A stretch of 64,000 nt of DNA from a bacterium (GTDB lineage: Bacteria; Electryoneota; JAOADG01): assembly GCA_026417415.1 (NCBI GenBank), contig JAOADG010000008.1, forward strand, positions 767,612-831,611. Reading direction: 5' to 3'. The notes beneath the pieces are model-generated. The model was not told the DNA's origin. It was given only the letters and a program-made list of their open reading frames with translations, and searched no databases. The position numbers were made by a program, and so were the translations under genes. Position 1 is the stretch's first letter, and each line of letters begins with the position of its first letter. Below, in pieces: positions 18,486 through 28,320 of this stretch.

Positions 18486-20000
18486 TTAAGGGAATTGTAC
18501 GCTTGATATGGTTAGAATACTTCTACTTTTTAAAAATGTATCCGTTGTTGTTTCAATCATTTCTAAAAATGGCGATGGATAAATTCCAATCCAAATAATT
18601 ACAATAAGAATTGGAATTACTGCAGCGAGTTCTTTCCAATTCATATCGGTTAAATTTTGATTTTCTTCATGGACGATTGGTCCAAAGAAAACTCTTTGTA
18701 CCATCCACAGTAAATAGACTGCAGATAATATAATTCCAGTCGCAGCCCATGCTGTCCATACCCAATTGTTCTTTGCTGTACCTAATAAAATCAAAAATTC
18801 ACCAACAAAACCATTTAACATTGGCAACCCAATGGAAGACAACGTCACAATAAGAAATATGGTCGTATAAACAGGCATTGTTGCAGCAATTCCACCAAAG
18901 GCATTAATTTCTCGAGTATGTCTTCGATCATAAATTACACCAACTAAAAGGAATAATGCGCCAGTGGACAATCCATGATTGATCATTTGCAATACTGAGC
19001 CGGTTACCCCTTGATGATTTAACATAAACATTCCAAGCACCACAAAGCCCAAATGCGACACTGATGAATAAGCCACTAATCGTTTTACATCTGTTTGTAC
19101 CATTGCAACTAATGCGCCATAGATTATTCCAATAATTGATAAAAGAATGAGAAGTGGAGTAAAAAAGTCAACTGCAAAAGGAAACAACGGCATTGCAAAT
19201 CTTAAAAAACCATATGTACCCATCTTAAGTAATACCCCTGCTAATATAATAGATCCAGCAGTCGGAGCTTCAGTATGGGCATCAGGTAACCAAGTATGAA
19301 ATGGAAACAGTGGAACTTTAATTGCAAATGCTATAGCAAACGCTAAAAACAACCAGATTTGATTTTTATAAGGAATAGGAGTGTTTGAAACATTTTGTAT
19401 GATTGTAACTAAATCAAAAGTCAAAGGTGTACCACTATGTTGGAAATACAAATACAAAATACCAATCAGCATTAACAAGCTTCCAACAAGAGTGTAAAGG
19501 AAAAACTTTATAGAAGCATACAACCTATTTTTGCCACCCCAAATTCCAATTAAAAAATACATTGGAATTAGAATCGCTTCCCAAAAAACATAAAATAGAA
19601 ACACATCTAAAGCAACAAATACTCCTACCATTGCTGCTTCAAGGAAAAGAAAACTAAAATAATACTCTTTGATTTTATGGGTAATCGTATCCCAAGAAAT
19701 CAGAATACAAATCGGAGTTAAAAAAGTAGTCAACAGCACTAATAAAACACTAAAACCATCTACCCCTAAATAGTAATAAATTCCAAGTTCAGAAATCCAA
19801 CTGTATCTTTCAATAAATTGAAAGAGGGTATTGGACTTATCAAATCCAAACCATAAACTTAAACTTAAGCCGAATGTGATAGTAGATAAGAGTAAAGATA
19901 ACCCTCGTAAAGTGTCTTCAAATTTTCTTGGAATCAAAAGGATGATAAATGAACCCAATAGTGGTAAAAAAATAATGGATGTTAAAGTGAAATGTGCCAT
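18486..20000 (-). CDS. nuoM: NADH-quinone oxidoreductase subunit M
   Basis: 504 residues, polytopic antiporter-like proton-pumping subunit. Diagnostic segments are 'LGVDGFSVLLVLLTTFL', the Glu-bearing 'FYVFWEAILIPMYFLIG', 'VPLFPFHTWLPDAHTEAPT' and 'RLVAYSSVSHLGFVVLG'. The ATG at 20000 abuts the nuoL stop directly. Confidence 0.97.
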   Translation of the reverse strand: MAHFTLTSIIFLPLLGSFIILLIPRKFEDTLRGLSLLLSTITFGLSLSLWFGFDKSNTLFQFIERYSWISELGIYYYLGVDGFSVLLVLLTTFLTPICILISWDTITHKIKEYYFSFLFLEAAMVGVFVALDVFLFYVFWEAILIPMYFLIGIWGGKNRLYASIKFFLYTLVGSLLMLIGILYLYFQHSGTPLTFDLVTIIQNVSNTPIPYKNQIWLFLAFAIAFAIKVPLFPFHTWLPDAHTEAPTAGSIILAGVLLKMGTYGFLRFAMPLFPFAVDFFTPLLILLSIIGIIYGALVAMVQTDVKRLVAYSSVSHLGFVVLGMFMLNHQGVTGSVLQMINHGLSTGALFLLVGVIYDRRHTREINAFGGIAATMPVYTTIFLIVTLSSIGLPMLNGFVGEFLILLGTAKNNWVWTAWAATGIILSAVYLLWMVQRVFFGPIVHEENQNLTDMNWKELAAVIPILIVIIWIGIYPSPFLEMIETTTDTFLKSRSILTISSVQFP

Positions 20001-22001
20001 TTATTTCCCGAATACCAACCAAGCAATCGTAAATAAAATTCCAATGGACATGAGCAGTGCGTAATTAGAAAGATAACCAGTTTGCAATTTTCTTAGATGT
20101 TCACCTATTTTCACAACTAAAGAGCCTATACTATTAATAAATCCATCAATTCCCGTTGCATCAAATACTTTCCAAGCAAAAATTGAAAATTTATAAATCG
20201 GTTGCACAATTGTGAACTCATATAATTCATCAATCCAGTACTTATTTTCTAAGATCTTCATAATCCCTTTTGGTTTTTGGGTTAATACAGTCAATTCTTG
20301 TGGTTTTTGGTTAAAGTATTTTGAAGCCAAATATATTCCTAAAATGGCAATGATTACGGATAACCCCATTAATCCAAATTCCAACATTAGCGAATGATGT
20401 TCTTGATAATACGCCAATGAAGGCAATTTACGTGAATCTTGAAGGACAGGTTGTAACCATTCACCAATTAAGAAATGCCCGCCTAATGCATGCGGTACAG
20501 CTAAGTAACCACCTATCACAGATAACACTGCGAGTAGAATCAAAATAAAAGTCATGTAAGGGGTAACTTCTTGTATATGTCCTTCAGATTCTACACCGCC
20601 TCTAAAATTTCCAAAAAATGTTAAATACACCAACCGAAACATATAAAATGCTGTTATACCGGCTGTAATCGTTGCAACAACCCATAAAAAAATATGTCCG
20701 CTTGCAAAAGTTTTCCACAATATCTCATCTTTGGAAAAAAATCCAGAAAATCCAGGTATCCCGGCAATTGCAATTGTTGCAATCAAAAAGGTCCAATAAG
20801 TAATCGGAATTTTAGAACGTAATCCCCCCATATAACGTATATCTTGTGGATCATAATGGACGTGGGCTTTATGAAAAGCATGTTCCATTGAATGAATTAC
20901 AGCACCAGATCCTAAGAATAAACAAGCTTTGAAAAAAGCATGTGTCATGACATGGGCAATTCCTGTTTCATATGCACCGACACCAACCCCTAAGAACATG
21001 AAACCCAATTGTGAAACAGTTGAATACGCTAAAATTTTTTTAATATCCCACTGCCTTACACCTATTGTTGCTGCAAACAACGCTGTTAATGCACCTATTG
21101 TAGCCACTACTTCCATACTGATAGGCGACAATGAAAACAACAGATTACTTCTTGCTACCATATAAACACCTGCAGTGACCATTGTTGCTGCGTGGATTAA
21201 TGCAGATACTGGTGTAGGACCTGCCATTGCATCTGGTAACCAAATATAGAGTGGAATTTGTGCAGATTTGCCTGTAGCACCCACGAATAGTAATAACGTA
21301 ATCAGTGTCAATGTAGGAGTAATTTCTGGTGTATAGGTTGTATTCACTTTGGAAAACAGTTCAGTAAATTTTAAAGTTTCAAAATTTACAAAAAGCAGTA
21401 TCATCCCTAATAAAAAGCCCCAATCCCCTATTCTGTTAACGATAAAGGCCTTTTTCCCTGCACTTGCTTTGGCCATGTCTTTATACCAAAAACCTATCAA
21501 CAAATAACTACATAAACCTACCCCTTCCCAACCGATAAACAAAATGGGATAACTATTCCCCATCACTAACCAAAGCATAAAGAAAATGAACAAGTTCAAG
21601 AAAATAAAGAATTTTCTAAAACCGGGATCACCATGCATGTAACCAATAGAGTAAATATGAATGACACCACCAACTCCGGTTACAATTAACATCATTACCA
21701 CTGACAGCGGATCTAACAAAACTGCCCAATCAATAGATAGATTCCCCACTTGAATCCACGTTAAAAAAGTTACATCAATTGATCGATTTTGAATTGGTAA
21801 TGATTTTAATTGAAAGAAAGCCAATACAGATAGAATGAAGCTAATTAAAACTGTGGATGAAGAAAACCAACCGATAAACTTTTCTGGTGCTTTTCGAAAA
21901 ATGAAAGTGTTCAAAACAACACCGAAAAGAGGAAGTAGAGGGATTAAAATCAACCAATTCCAGTCGTGCGTGGAATGTAATAAATCTGGTGTCAATTTCA
22001 C
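20001..22001 (-). CDS. nuoL: NADH-quinone oxidoreductase subunit L
   Basis: 666 residues, the largest membrane subunit, with the long lateral helix expected at the C-terminus. Typical motifs are 'FFIGWEGVGLCSYLLIGFWY'-like sequence at ~150-170, 'KSAQIPLYIWLPDAMAGPTP', 'SALIHAATMVTAGVYM' and 'THAFFKACLFLGSGAVIHSM'. The outermost start is GTG at 22001, overlapping the nuoK stop, but AAAGGG lies directly against it. TTG at 21995, two codons in, has better spacing and may be the real start. Confidence 0.97.
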   Translation of the reverse strand: MKLTPDLLHSTHDWNWLILIPLLPLFGVVLNTFIFRKAPEKFIGWFSSSTVLISFILSVLAFFQLKSLPIQNRSIDVTFLTWIQVGNLSIDWAVLLDPLSVVMMLIVTGVGGVIHIYSIGYMHGDPGFRKFFIFLNLFIFFMLWLVMGNSYPILFIGWEGVGLCSYLLIGFWYKDMAKASAGKKAFIVNRIGDWGFLLGMILLFVNFETLKFTELFSKVNTTYTPEITPTLTLITLLLFVGATGKSAQIPLYIWLPDAMAGPTPVSALIHAATMVTAGVYMVARSNLLFSLSPISMEVVATIGALTALFAATIGVRQWDIKKILAYSTVSQLGFMFLGVGVGAYETGIAHVMTHAFFKACLFLGSGAVIHSMEHAFHKAHVHYDPQDIRYMGGLRSKIPITYWTFLIATIAIAGIPGFSGFFSKDEILWKTFASGHIFLWVVATITAGITAFYMFRLVYLTFFGNFRGGVESEGHIQEVTPYMTFILILLAVLSVIGGYLAVPHALGGHFLIGEWLQPVLQDSRKLPSLAYYQEHHSLMLEFGLMGLSVIIAILGIYLASKYFNQKPQELTVLTQKPKGIMKILENKYWIDELYEFTIVQPIYKFSIFAWKVFDATGIDGFINSIGSLVVKIGEHLRKLQTGYLSNYALLMSIGILFTIAWLVFGK

Positions 22002-22306
22002 CCTTTCATTAAATGGACATCGTCTATATTGATACTATTTCTATTTCGGTAAACCGTAACAATAATTGCAAGACCTACACCAACTTCTGCAGCTGCAACT
22101 GCTATCACAAATAATGCAAAAATTTGGCCAACTGGATTAGACATAAATGAAGCAAATGCTATTAAAGCTAAATTTGAACTATTTAACATTAATTCAATTG
22201 ACATAAATAAAATAATTGCATTTTTTCGCGTTAGAACTCCTGCAACACCAATTGAAAAAATTATTGCAGATAGTGCTATGTAATGATGAATAGTAATTTC
22301 CGACAT
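21998..22306 (-). CDS. nuoK: NADH-quinone oxidoreductase subunit K
   Basis: 102 residues with three membrane helices. 'GVLTRKNAIILFMSIELMLNSSNLALIAFA' is read in pieces across residues 21-51 and contains the conserved Glu of 'SIELML'. A second conserved acidic residue lies in 'AVAAAEVGVGLAI'. The start shares one base with the nuoJ stop (TAATG). Confidence 0.97.
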   Translation of the reverse strand: MSEITIHHYIALSAIIFSIGVAGVLTRKNAIILFMSIELMLNSSNLALIAFASFMSNPVGQIFALFVIAVAAAEVGVGLAIIVTVYRNRNSINIDDVHLMKG

Positions 22307-22860
22307 TACGCTACATCTTCTTCTTGTGTAATTACAATTCCATTTTCAACTTTTCTTGTGATTTTACGTTTCATAAGAGCAACTACACCAATTACAGCAG
22401 CAAAAAGTAAAATTCCAACAATTTGAAAAGGTACTAACCAATTCGAAAACAGTAACGAACCAAGTTTTACTGCAGTTCCCCATTCTTGATCAGTTACCTG
22501 ATTAAAAAATAATTCATTCCACTTTGTAGTTCGTATAGAATAGGTAAACAATACCAATACCAACCCGCTTACCACTGCACCGATTGATTTACCTATTATT
22601 TTTCCACGTTTTTCATTGTTAACTAAATTCAAGTTTAACATCATTACAACAAACAAAAATAAAACCATTATCGCGCCAGCATAGACAATAATCTGAACAG
22701 CTGCCAGAAAATGTGCTCCTAACAAAACGTATAAACCTGCAATTCCAAAAAAATGAAAAACTAACCAGAGTACACTTGCTACTGGATTTTTACGACTAAT
22801 AACCATCAGTGCAGAAAAAATCGAAATTAAAGATAAAATGATGAAAGCTATTTTAATCAC
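22306..22860 (-). CDS. nuoJ: NADH-quinone oxidoreductase subunit J
   Basis: 184 residues and five membrane helices. Family motifs are 'NPVASVLWLVFHFFGIAGLY', 'LAAVQIIVYAGAIMVLFLFV' and 'MMLNLN'. The C-terminal ~20 residues are hydrophilic. The start is GTG at 22860, five bases after nuoI, without a strong Shine-Dalgarno sequence. Confidence 0.95.
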   Translation of the reverse strand: MIKIAFIILSLISIFSALMVISRKNPVASVLWLVFHFFGIAGLYVLLGAHFLAAVQIIVYAGAIMVLFLFVVMMLNLNLVNNEKRGKIIGKSIGAVVSGLVLVLFTYSIRTTKWNELFFNQVTDQEWGTAVKLGSLLFSNWLVPFQIVGILLFAAVIGVVALMKRKITRKVENGIVITQEEDVA

Positions 22861-22865
22861 GTTAA

Positions 22866-23366
22866 CTAATCTTTATACAGAATTGGTCCGCCTACTTTTT
22901 CTGTTAACATTTCTTTGTTGTAAACAAGTTTTTCTCGTGAGTCATCTACAAACTCATAATATGGCGTTAAAAATATTGCAGCTTCAGGGCATGCTTCCTC
23001 GCACATACCACAGAATATGCATCGCAACATATCAATATTGTAAACTTTTGCATACCTTTCAGTTGGGTGTTCGTGTCGCTTTTCAGGTGGCACTTCTGCA
23101 GCTTCAATATAAATAGCATCTGCAGGACATGCCAATTCACACATTTGACAACCTACACAACGTTCTTGACCTTTTTCATTTCTTTTTAATACATGTCTTC
23201 CGCGCCATCTTGGACTAATCACAGGTTTTTCTTCTGGGTACTGAATCGTCACTTTTTTTGCAAAGAGATGTGTTAGAGTGACCCACATCCCATGGAGAAT
23301 GGGTATAATGTATATCCTTTCACCGAAGGTCATCTTCCATTTATTTTTACTTACTTCAATTGCCAT
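22866..23366 (-). CDS. nuoI: NADH-quinone oxidoreductase subunit I
   Basis: 166 residues. This peripheral-arm subunit carries clusters N6a and N6b in two ferredoxin motifs, 'CVGCQMCELACP' and 'CIFCGMCEEACP', passing electrons from the NuoG side to NuoB. The N-terminal helix ('IIPILHGMWVTLTHLF') anchors to the membrane arm. Confidence 0.97.
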   Translation of the reverse strand: MAIEVSKNKWKMTFGERIYIIPILHGMWVTLTHLFAKKVTIQYPEEKPVISPRWRGRHVLKRNEKGQERCVGCQMCELACPADAIYIEAAEVPPEKRHEHPTERYAKVYNIDMLRCIFCGMCEEACPEAAIFLTPYYEFVDDSREKLVYNKEMLTEKVGGPILYKD

Positions 23367-23375
23367 TCAACACCA

Positions 23376-24431
23376 TTAAAACCAAGTTTTATACCAAGGA
23401 AAAGCTAAAACTAGAATAGCAGTAATCACTATCCAAACAAATGCTGCTTCTAAGAGAAATTTCCACCCTAATGACATCAATTGGTCATATCGGAAACGAG
23501 GTAAGGTCCATCGCAACCACATAAAAACAAAAATGAAGAAAACAGTTTTTAGTAAAAGAGAAATGACTCCTAAGACACCGTATATAAAAGAAGAATTTGA
23601 AGCAATATCAACAAAAGGAATTTGCCATCCACCAAAATATAAAGTAGAAATTAAAGCAGAAGTAACAATTAGATGAATGTACTCTGACACTTGGAATAAT
23701 CCGAATTTCATTGAAGAATATTCAGTATGATAACCGCCTACCAATTCATTTTCGGCTTCAGGCAAATCAAACGGAACTCTTGCTAATTCAGCAAGAGATG
23801 CAACAAAAAAAATAAAGAAACCGATAGGTTGACGCCAAACATACCACTTCGTCAATGAATCTTGCTGTTTTACAATTTCATCTAACGATAATGTACCTGC
23901 AAGTAATAAGACCCCTACAACCGCTGTACCTTGTGCTAATTCATAACTTATCATTTGGCTACTTGACCGTAATCCTCCCATTAGAGAATATTTATTGTTA
24001 GAAGCCCATCCACCTAACATTACACCATAGACACCAATTGACGCAAATGCGAATATAAATAGAATGCCCACATTTAAATCAATCATTTGGAGTTTAATTG
24101 CTTTTCCTAATAATTCAATTTGATTGCCCCATGGTATTGATGCTGCTATAAGTAAAGGTGGGATTGCAGCAATTCCTGGTGCTAATAAGTAGAATGCTTT
24201 ATGTACATTTTTGGGTATCATATCCTCTTTTAGAAAAAATTTGATACCATCTGCTAAAGGTTGTAAAAGTCCTAAAGGACCTGCACGATTAGGACCAATT
24301 CTATCCTGAAACCAAGATGCTACTTTTCTTTCTGCAAGTGTCACGTATGCAGCACCGGTCATTATGGCTGCTAAAAGTATTACACCAAAAATTGTTTTTT
24401 CAATGATTAATGACCAAAGTTCGGTATGCAA
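23376..24431 (-). CDS. nuoH: NADH-quinone oxidoreductase subunit H
   Basis: 351 residues, about eight membrane helices, forming the quinone chamber with NuoB and NuoD. Diagnostic motifs are 'VASWFQDRIGPNRAGPLG', 'LQPLADGIKFFLKED' and 'ELARVPFDLPEAENELVGGY'. The start is TTG at 24431 with AGGTGA eight bases upstream; no ATG candidate is present. Confidence 0.97.
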   Translation of the reverse strand: MHTELWSLIIEKTIFGVILLAAIMTGAAYVTLAERKVASWFQDRIGPNRAGPLGLLQPLADGIKFFLKEDMIPKNVHKAFYLLAPGIAAIPPLLIAASIPWGNQIELLGKAIKLQMIDLNVGILFIFAFASIGVYGVMLGGWASNNKYSLMGGLRSSSQMISYELAQGTAVVGVLLLAGTLSLDEIVKQQDSLTKWYVWRQPIGFFIFFVASLAELARVPFDLPEAENELVGGYHTEYSSMKFGLFQVSEYIHLIVTSALISTLYFGGWQIPFVDIASNSSFIYGVLGVISLLLKTVFFIFVFMWLRWTLPRFRYDQLMSLGWKFLLEAAFVWIVITAILVLAFPWYKTWF

Positions 24432-24443
24432 TGTTTAACTCAC

Positions 24444-25268
24444 CTAAACTTCTAATACCCAATCCTCAAGGTTGTAATGATTAAATCTGCAATCATCGCA
24501 AATCATTGATTCCATTACACCATTGTAAATTCTTGCTGTCACCCGTTGTATCTTTCCACGATGTATCCCTAATCTAACTTTACATTGATGAGGACAATCT
24601 GGACGATATGCATTCACCTGATCTAAATCCCAAACACGTGAAGAAAAACGGAACTTTTTATCAGTTAGTGCACCAACAGGGCAAATATCAATCACATTTC
24701 CACTCCACTCACTATCTATTATTGCATCAATATAAGCACCTATCTCTGTTTTATCACCTCGTTCTAATGCACCGATTACTTCAACACCCATATAATCTTC
24801 AGCAAGTTTGATACATCGTCTGCAATGAATACATCGATTCATTTCTCTTGCAATTTTATCACCATAATCTACTTTTGGAAAAGTTCGTTTCGCTTCTCTG
24901 TATCTTCCAACTGCCATTCCGTGCCGGAATGCTAAATCTTGTAAATCACATTCAGAAGATTGATCACAAATCGGACAATCCAATGGATGATGTATCAAAA
25001 GAAATTCCATCACCGCTCTTCTAGCTCTAATCACACGTTCATTTTCTGTGAAAATTTCCATGCCATCTCTGACTGGAATATTGCAAGCTATCTGTAATTT
25101 AGGAATTCCTTTTACTTCAACTTGACAAATTCTGCAATTCCCTTGTGGTGGAAACCATGGATAGTAGCAAAAAGTTGGAATGTACTTCCCAATTTGTCTT
25201 GCAGCCCACAAAATGGTGATACCTTCACGTACTTCTACTTGTTGACCATCAATCACAACTTTTGCCAT
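24444..25268 (-). CDS. nuoG: NADH-quinone oxidoreductase subunit G, short form without the molybdopterin-like domain
   Basis: 274 residues from the ATG at 25268. A longer frame upstream would run inside nuoF and encodes unlikely residues, so I rejected it. The order is a 2Fe-2S domain ('CRICQVEV' with earlier Cys), the His-Cys3 motif 'HHPLDCPICDQSSECDLQD', then two 4Fe-4S motifs 'CIHCRRCIKL' and 'DICPVGALTDK', and a final 'CPHQCKV ... MICDDC' segment. Classical NuoG has 700-900 residues; this one stops just after the iron-sulfur part. Short NuoG proteins are known from Bacteroidota-type complex I, so this is probably intact rather than a fragment. The full set of electron-carrying clusters is kept. 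Confidence 0.9.
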   Translation of the reverse strand: MAKVVIDGQQVEVREGITILWAARQIGKYIPTFCYYPWFPPQGNCRICQVEVKGIPKLQIACNIPVRDGMEIFTENERVIRARRAVMEFLLIHHPLDCPICDQSSECDLQDLAFRHGMAVGRYREAKRTFPKVDYGDKIAREMNRCIHCRRCIKLAEDYMGVEVIGALERGDKTEIGAYIDAIIDSEWSGNVIDICPVGALTDKKFRFSSRVWDLDQVNAYRPDCPHQCKVRLGIHRGKIQRVTARIYNGVMESMICDDCRFNHYNLEDWVLEV

Positions 25269-25284
25269 AAATAGATAACTCCGT

Positions 25285-26592
25285 TTAATACTTGGCTGTG
25301 CCCGGCAAACAAGTGTGATGAGTAATATGATACTCAAACTCAGAACGGAAATTTTTAACAGCACTTTGTACCGGCCAAGCGGCAGCGTCTCCCAAAGGAC
25401 ATATCGTTTCGCCATCAATATTATTTGCAATATCAACAATTAAATCAATCTCATCTGGATGTCCAAGACCATTTTCAATACGATGAAGGACTTTGTACAA
25501 CCAACCCGTTCCTTCGCGACATGGTGTACATTGACCACATGATTCATGCGCATAAAATCTTGATAGTATTTCTAAAGCCCGAACTATACAAACTGAATTA
25601 TCATATACAATTACTCCGCCGGAACCTAACATTGTGCCAACTTTCTGAAATCCTTCATAATCCATTGTACATTCTTCAGATTCTGCCATCTCTCGCGTGA
25701 TTAAAGGTACAGAACTACCACCAGGAATAATTGCTTTAAACTCACGTCCCTCAAGTGGGCCACCACACGTTTCATAAAGAAATCGTTTAAAAGAAATTCC
25801 CATAGGAACTTCATATACACCAGGTTTTTTGATGAGACCACAAACACTGAACAACTTTGTTCCAGCAGATTTTTCTGTTCCATATTTTCTATACCCTTGT
25901 GCACCATATTTCAAGATATAGGGAACAGCAGCTAAAGTTTCCACATTGTTCACAATGGTTGGTGATTGATTAAAACCCTGTACAGCTGGAAAAGGAGGTT
26001 TATTTCTTGGATGACCACGTTTTCCTTCCAAAGATTCTATCAATGCAGTTTCTTCACCGCAAATGTAAGCCCCCGCACCACGATAAAGGTGTAAATCAAA
26101 ATCCCAATTTGTTTTTAATATACTTTTTCCTAATACACCCTCTTTATATGCTTCTTCAATTGCATCATTCACAACATTTGCTTCTTGTGCAAATTCACCT
26201 CGAATGTAGATATATCCCTGATGTGCACCAATAGCATAAGCACCGATGATCATCCCTTCAATTAAAGAATGAGGATCAAAACGTAAAATTTCGCGATCTT
26301 TAAAAGTTCCTGGTTCAGATTCATCTGCATTACATATTAAATACTTTGGTAAAGGACTATCTTTGGGAATGAAACTCCATTTTAATCCTGTTAAAAAACC
26401 AGCGCCACCTCGACCACGCAAACCCGATTTTTTCACTTCCTCAATCACATCATCAGGTTTCCATTCAGCAATTACTGTACGTGCTGTTTCGTAACCACCT
26501 TTTTTCCGGTAGTTCGCTACGTACCTCATACCTGGAATATCAATATTCTTAAAAACTATTTTTTCTGGATTTTTGTAATCAAAGTCAATCAT
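25285..26592 (-). CDS. nuoF: NADH-quinone oxidoreductase subunit F (NADH- and FMN-binding)
   Basis: 435 residues. It oxidises NADH and hands electrons through FMN to cluster N3. The FMN/NADH site is 'GLRGRGGAGFLTGLKWSF', the second glycine-rich stretch is 'RGAGAYICGEETALIESLEG', and the cluster ligands are 'ESCGQCTPCREGT' with a distal Cys in 'TICPLGDAAAWP'. Length and motifs are normal. Confidence 0.98.
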   Translation of the reverse strand: MIDFDYKNPEKIVFKNIDIPGMRYVANYRKKGGYETARTVIAEWKPDDVIEEVKKSGLRGRGGAGFLTGLKWSFIPKDSPLPKYLICNADESEPGTFKDREILRFDPHSLIEGMIIGAYAIGAHQGYIYIRGEFAQEANVVNDAIEEAYKEGVLGKSILKTNWDFDLHLYRGAGAYICGEETALIESLEGKRGHPRNKPPFPAVQGFNQSPTIVNNVETLAAVPYILKYGAQGYRKYGTEKSAGTKLFSVCGLIKKPGVYEVPMGISFKRFLYETCGGPLEGREFKAIIPGGSSVPLITREMAESEECTMDYEGFQKVGTMLGSGGVIVYDNSVCIVRALEILSRFYAHESCGQCTPCREGTGWLYKVLHRIENGLGHPDEIDLIVDIANNIDGETICPLGDAAAWPVQSAVKNFRSEFEYHITHHTCLPGTAKY

Positions 26593-26597
26593 TGTTG

Positions 26598-27095
26598 TTA
26601 CAAGGTCTCGGGTATTCTTCCTGCTATTAGTTCTTCAATTAAAAAATCAATCTTAGATTCATTCAAATTCTCATAATATCTATCATTCATTTGTAATACT
26701 GGAGCAGTTCCGCATGAACCTAAACACTCTACACGAGTGATACTGAAAAGTCCATCTTTTGATACTTCATCTAATTCAATCTTTAATTTTTTTTGTAAGT
26801 ATTGAATGATATGTTCAGCGCCCAATAAACTACATGCTATATTATGGCAAACTTGGAAATGGTATTTTCCTACAGGTTTTCTATGAAACATCGTATAAAA
26901 CGTTACTGCTTCATAAACGCGTATTTTACTAATTCCAAGTACTTCAGCAATATAATCCATCGTTTCAGTATCAAAATATTCAAACTCCGCCTGAGCCCAC
27001 CATAACGTGGGTAAAAGAGCAGAAAGCTTATCGGGATACTTTTGTTTCTCTCTTTCTATCTTTTGTAAAGTTTCTGGTTGAAACGACTTTTTCAC
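26598..27095 (-). CDS. nuoE: NADH-quinone oxidoreductase subunit E
   Basis: 165 residues from GTG at 27095, which has GAGG eight bases upstream overlapping the nuoD stop; the longer frame starting at 27161 would overlap nuoD by 56 bases and is less likely. It holds the thioredoxin-fold 2Fe-2S cluster N1a with ligands in 'CHNIACSLLGA' and 'ECLGSCGTAPVLQMND'. The helical N-terminus ('LWWAQAEFEY') is typical. Confidence 0.95.
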   Translation of the reverse strand: MKKSFQPETLQKIEREKQKYPDKLSALLPTLWWAQAEFEYFDTETMDYIAEVLGISKIRVYEAVTFYTMFHRKPVGKYHFQVCHNIACSLLGAEHIIQYLQKKLKIELDEVSKDGLFSITRVECLGSCGTAPVLQMNDRYYENLNESKIDFLIEELIAGRIPETL

Positions 27096-27105
27096 AAACT
27101 TATCC

Positions 27106-28320
27106 TCAACAATCCAACTCACCTGCAATGACATTAAGTGAACTGATACAAGCCACTGCATCTGCTATTAAACCACCGTTTATCAACTCTTCAATTGCGT
27201 TGTAATAATAAAAACAAGGTCTACGCCAATGTACCCGATAAGGATTTGGACCACCATCACTGATAATGTAAACCCCCAATTCTCCATTAGGTGATTCAAT
27301 AGAAAAATAGTAATCGCCAACTGGTGGATTAATGCCATGCATAATGATTTTAAAATGGAAGATCATCGCTTCCATATTCGAGTAAACATCTCTTTTCAAT
27401 GGCAGTACAACGTGTGGCACGTCAGCATGCCAAGGCCCATCAGGCAAATGATCAATTGCTTGTTTAATAATTTTATAACTTTGATTCATTTCTTCCATTC
27501 TAACTAAGTAACGATCATAAACATCACCATCTATGCCAATAGGAATTTCAAAATCAAACTCTTCATAACAACTGTATGGATATACTTTCCGGATATCCCA
27601 TTCTACACCTGTAGCACGTAAATTAGGACCTGTAAATCCATATTGAATCGCACGTTCTTTTGAAATTGGACTTACACCCCTAGTTCTGTCCATAAAAATC
27701 CGGTTTCTTGTCAATAGTTTATGAAATTCATTTAACGTTTTAGGAAAACCTTGTAAAAAGTCGTAAACATCTTTTTTAAATGATTTCGGAATGTCCCTTT
27801 CTAAACCTCCAACTCTACCAAAAGCGGTCGTCAATCTGGCACCTGTCATATTCTCAATAATTCTATAAATCTTTTCTCTTTGTTGGAAAAAGTATAAAAA
27901 ACCAGTGTATGCACCTAAATCGACGCCAAGTATTCCCATTGAAACCAAATGATCCATAATTCGTGCAAGTTCCATAAAAATCACACGAACGTAAGCGACC
28001 TTTTTCGGAACTTCAATTCCTAACATTTTTTCAACCGCTAATGTCCAAGCAACATTATTTGCAGGGGATGAAACATAGTTCATTCGATCCGTAATCGTGA
28101 TCACTTGATTATAGGAATAGGATTCTGCAAGTTTTTCAAAACTTCTGTGGCAATAACCGATTTCAGGATGTGATTTGATGATGCGTTCACCGTCTAATTC
28201 AACGATGTTTTGAAGAATCCCATGCATGGCTGGATGTGACGGCCCCAAGTTGAGTAAAAATTTATCGTTATCCTCCGTGGGAATGACGTACTTTTGATTC
28301 TGTTCAGAATACTGGGTCAT
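27106..28320 (-). CDS. nuoD: NADH-quinone oxidoreductase subunit D
   Basis: 404 residues. The quinone-binding 49-kDa-type subunit contains 'LGPSHPAMHGILQ', 'IGYCHRSFEKLAESYSY' and the family C-terminus 'GGLIADAVACISSLNVIAGELDC', quoted here as separate landmarks at residues 27-39, 56-72 and 382-404. It overlaps the nuoC stop by 4 bases and is encoded separately from nuoC rather than fused. Confidence 0.97.
   Translation of the reverse strand: MTQYSEQNQKYVIPTEDNDKFLLNLGPSHPAMHGILQNIVELDGERIIKSHPEIGYCHRSFEKLAESYSYNQVITITDRMNYVSSPANNVAWTLAVEKMLGIEVPKKVAYVRVIFMELARIMDHLVSMGILGVDLGAYTGFLYFFQQREKIYRIIENMTGARLTTAFGRVGGLERDIPKSFKKDVYDFLQGFPKTLNEFHKLLTRNRIFMDRTRGVSPISKERAIQYGFTGPNLRATGVEWDIRKVYPYSCYEEFDFEIPIGIDGDVYDRYLVRMEEMNQSYKIIKQAIDHLPDGPWHADVPHVVLPLKRDVYSNMEAMIFHFKIIMHGINPPVGDYYFSIESPNGELGVYIISDGGPNPYRVHWRRPCFYYYNAIEELINGGLIADAVACISSLNVIAGELDC

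Noticed and set aside
24444-25439. Longer NuoG (331 residues) starting inside nuoF
   Set aside because: The extra 57 residues overlap nuoF and do not look like NuoG; the ATG at 25268 starts exactly at the conserved 2Fe-2S domain.
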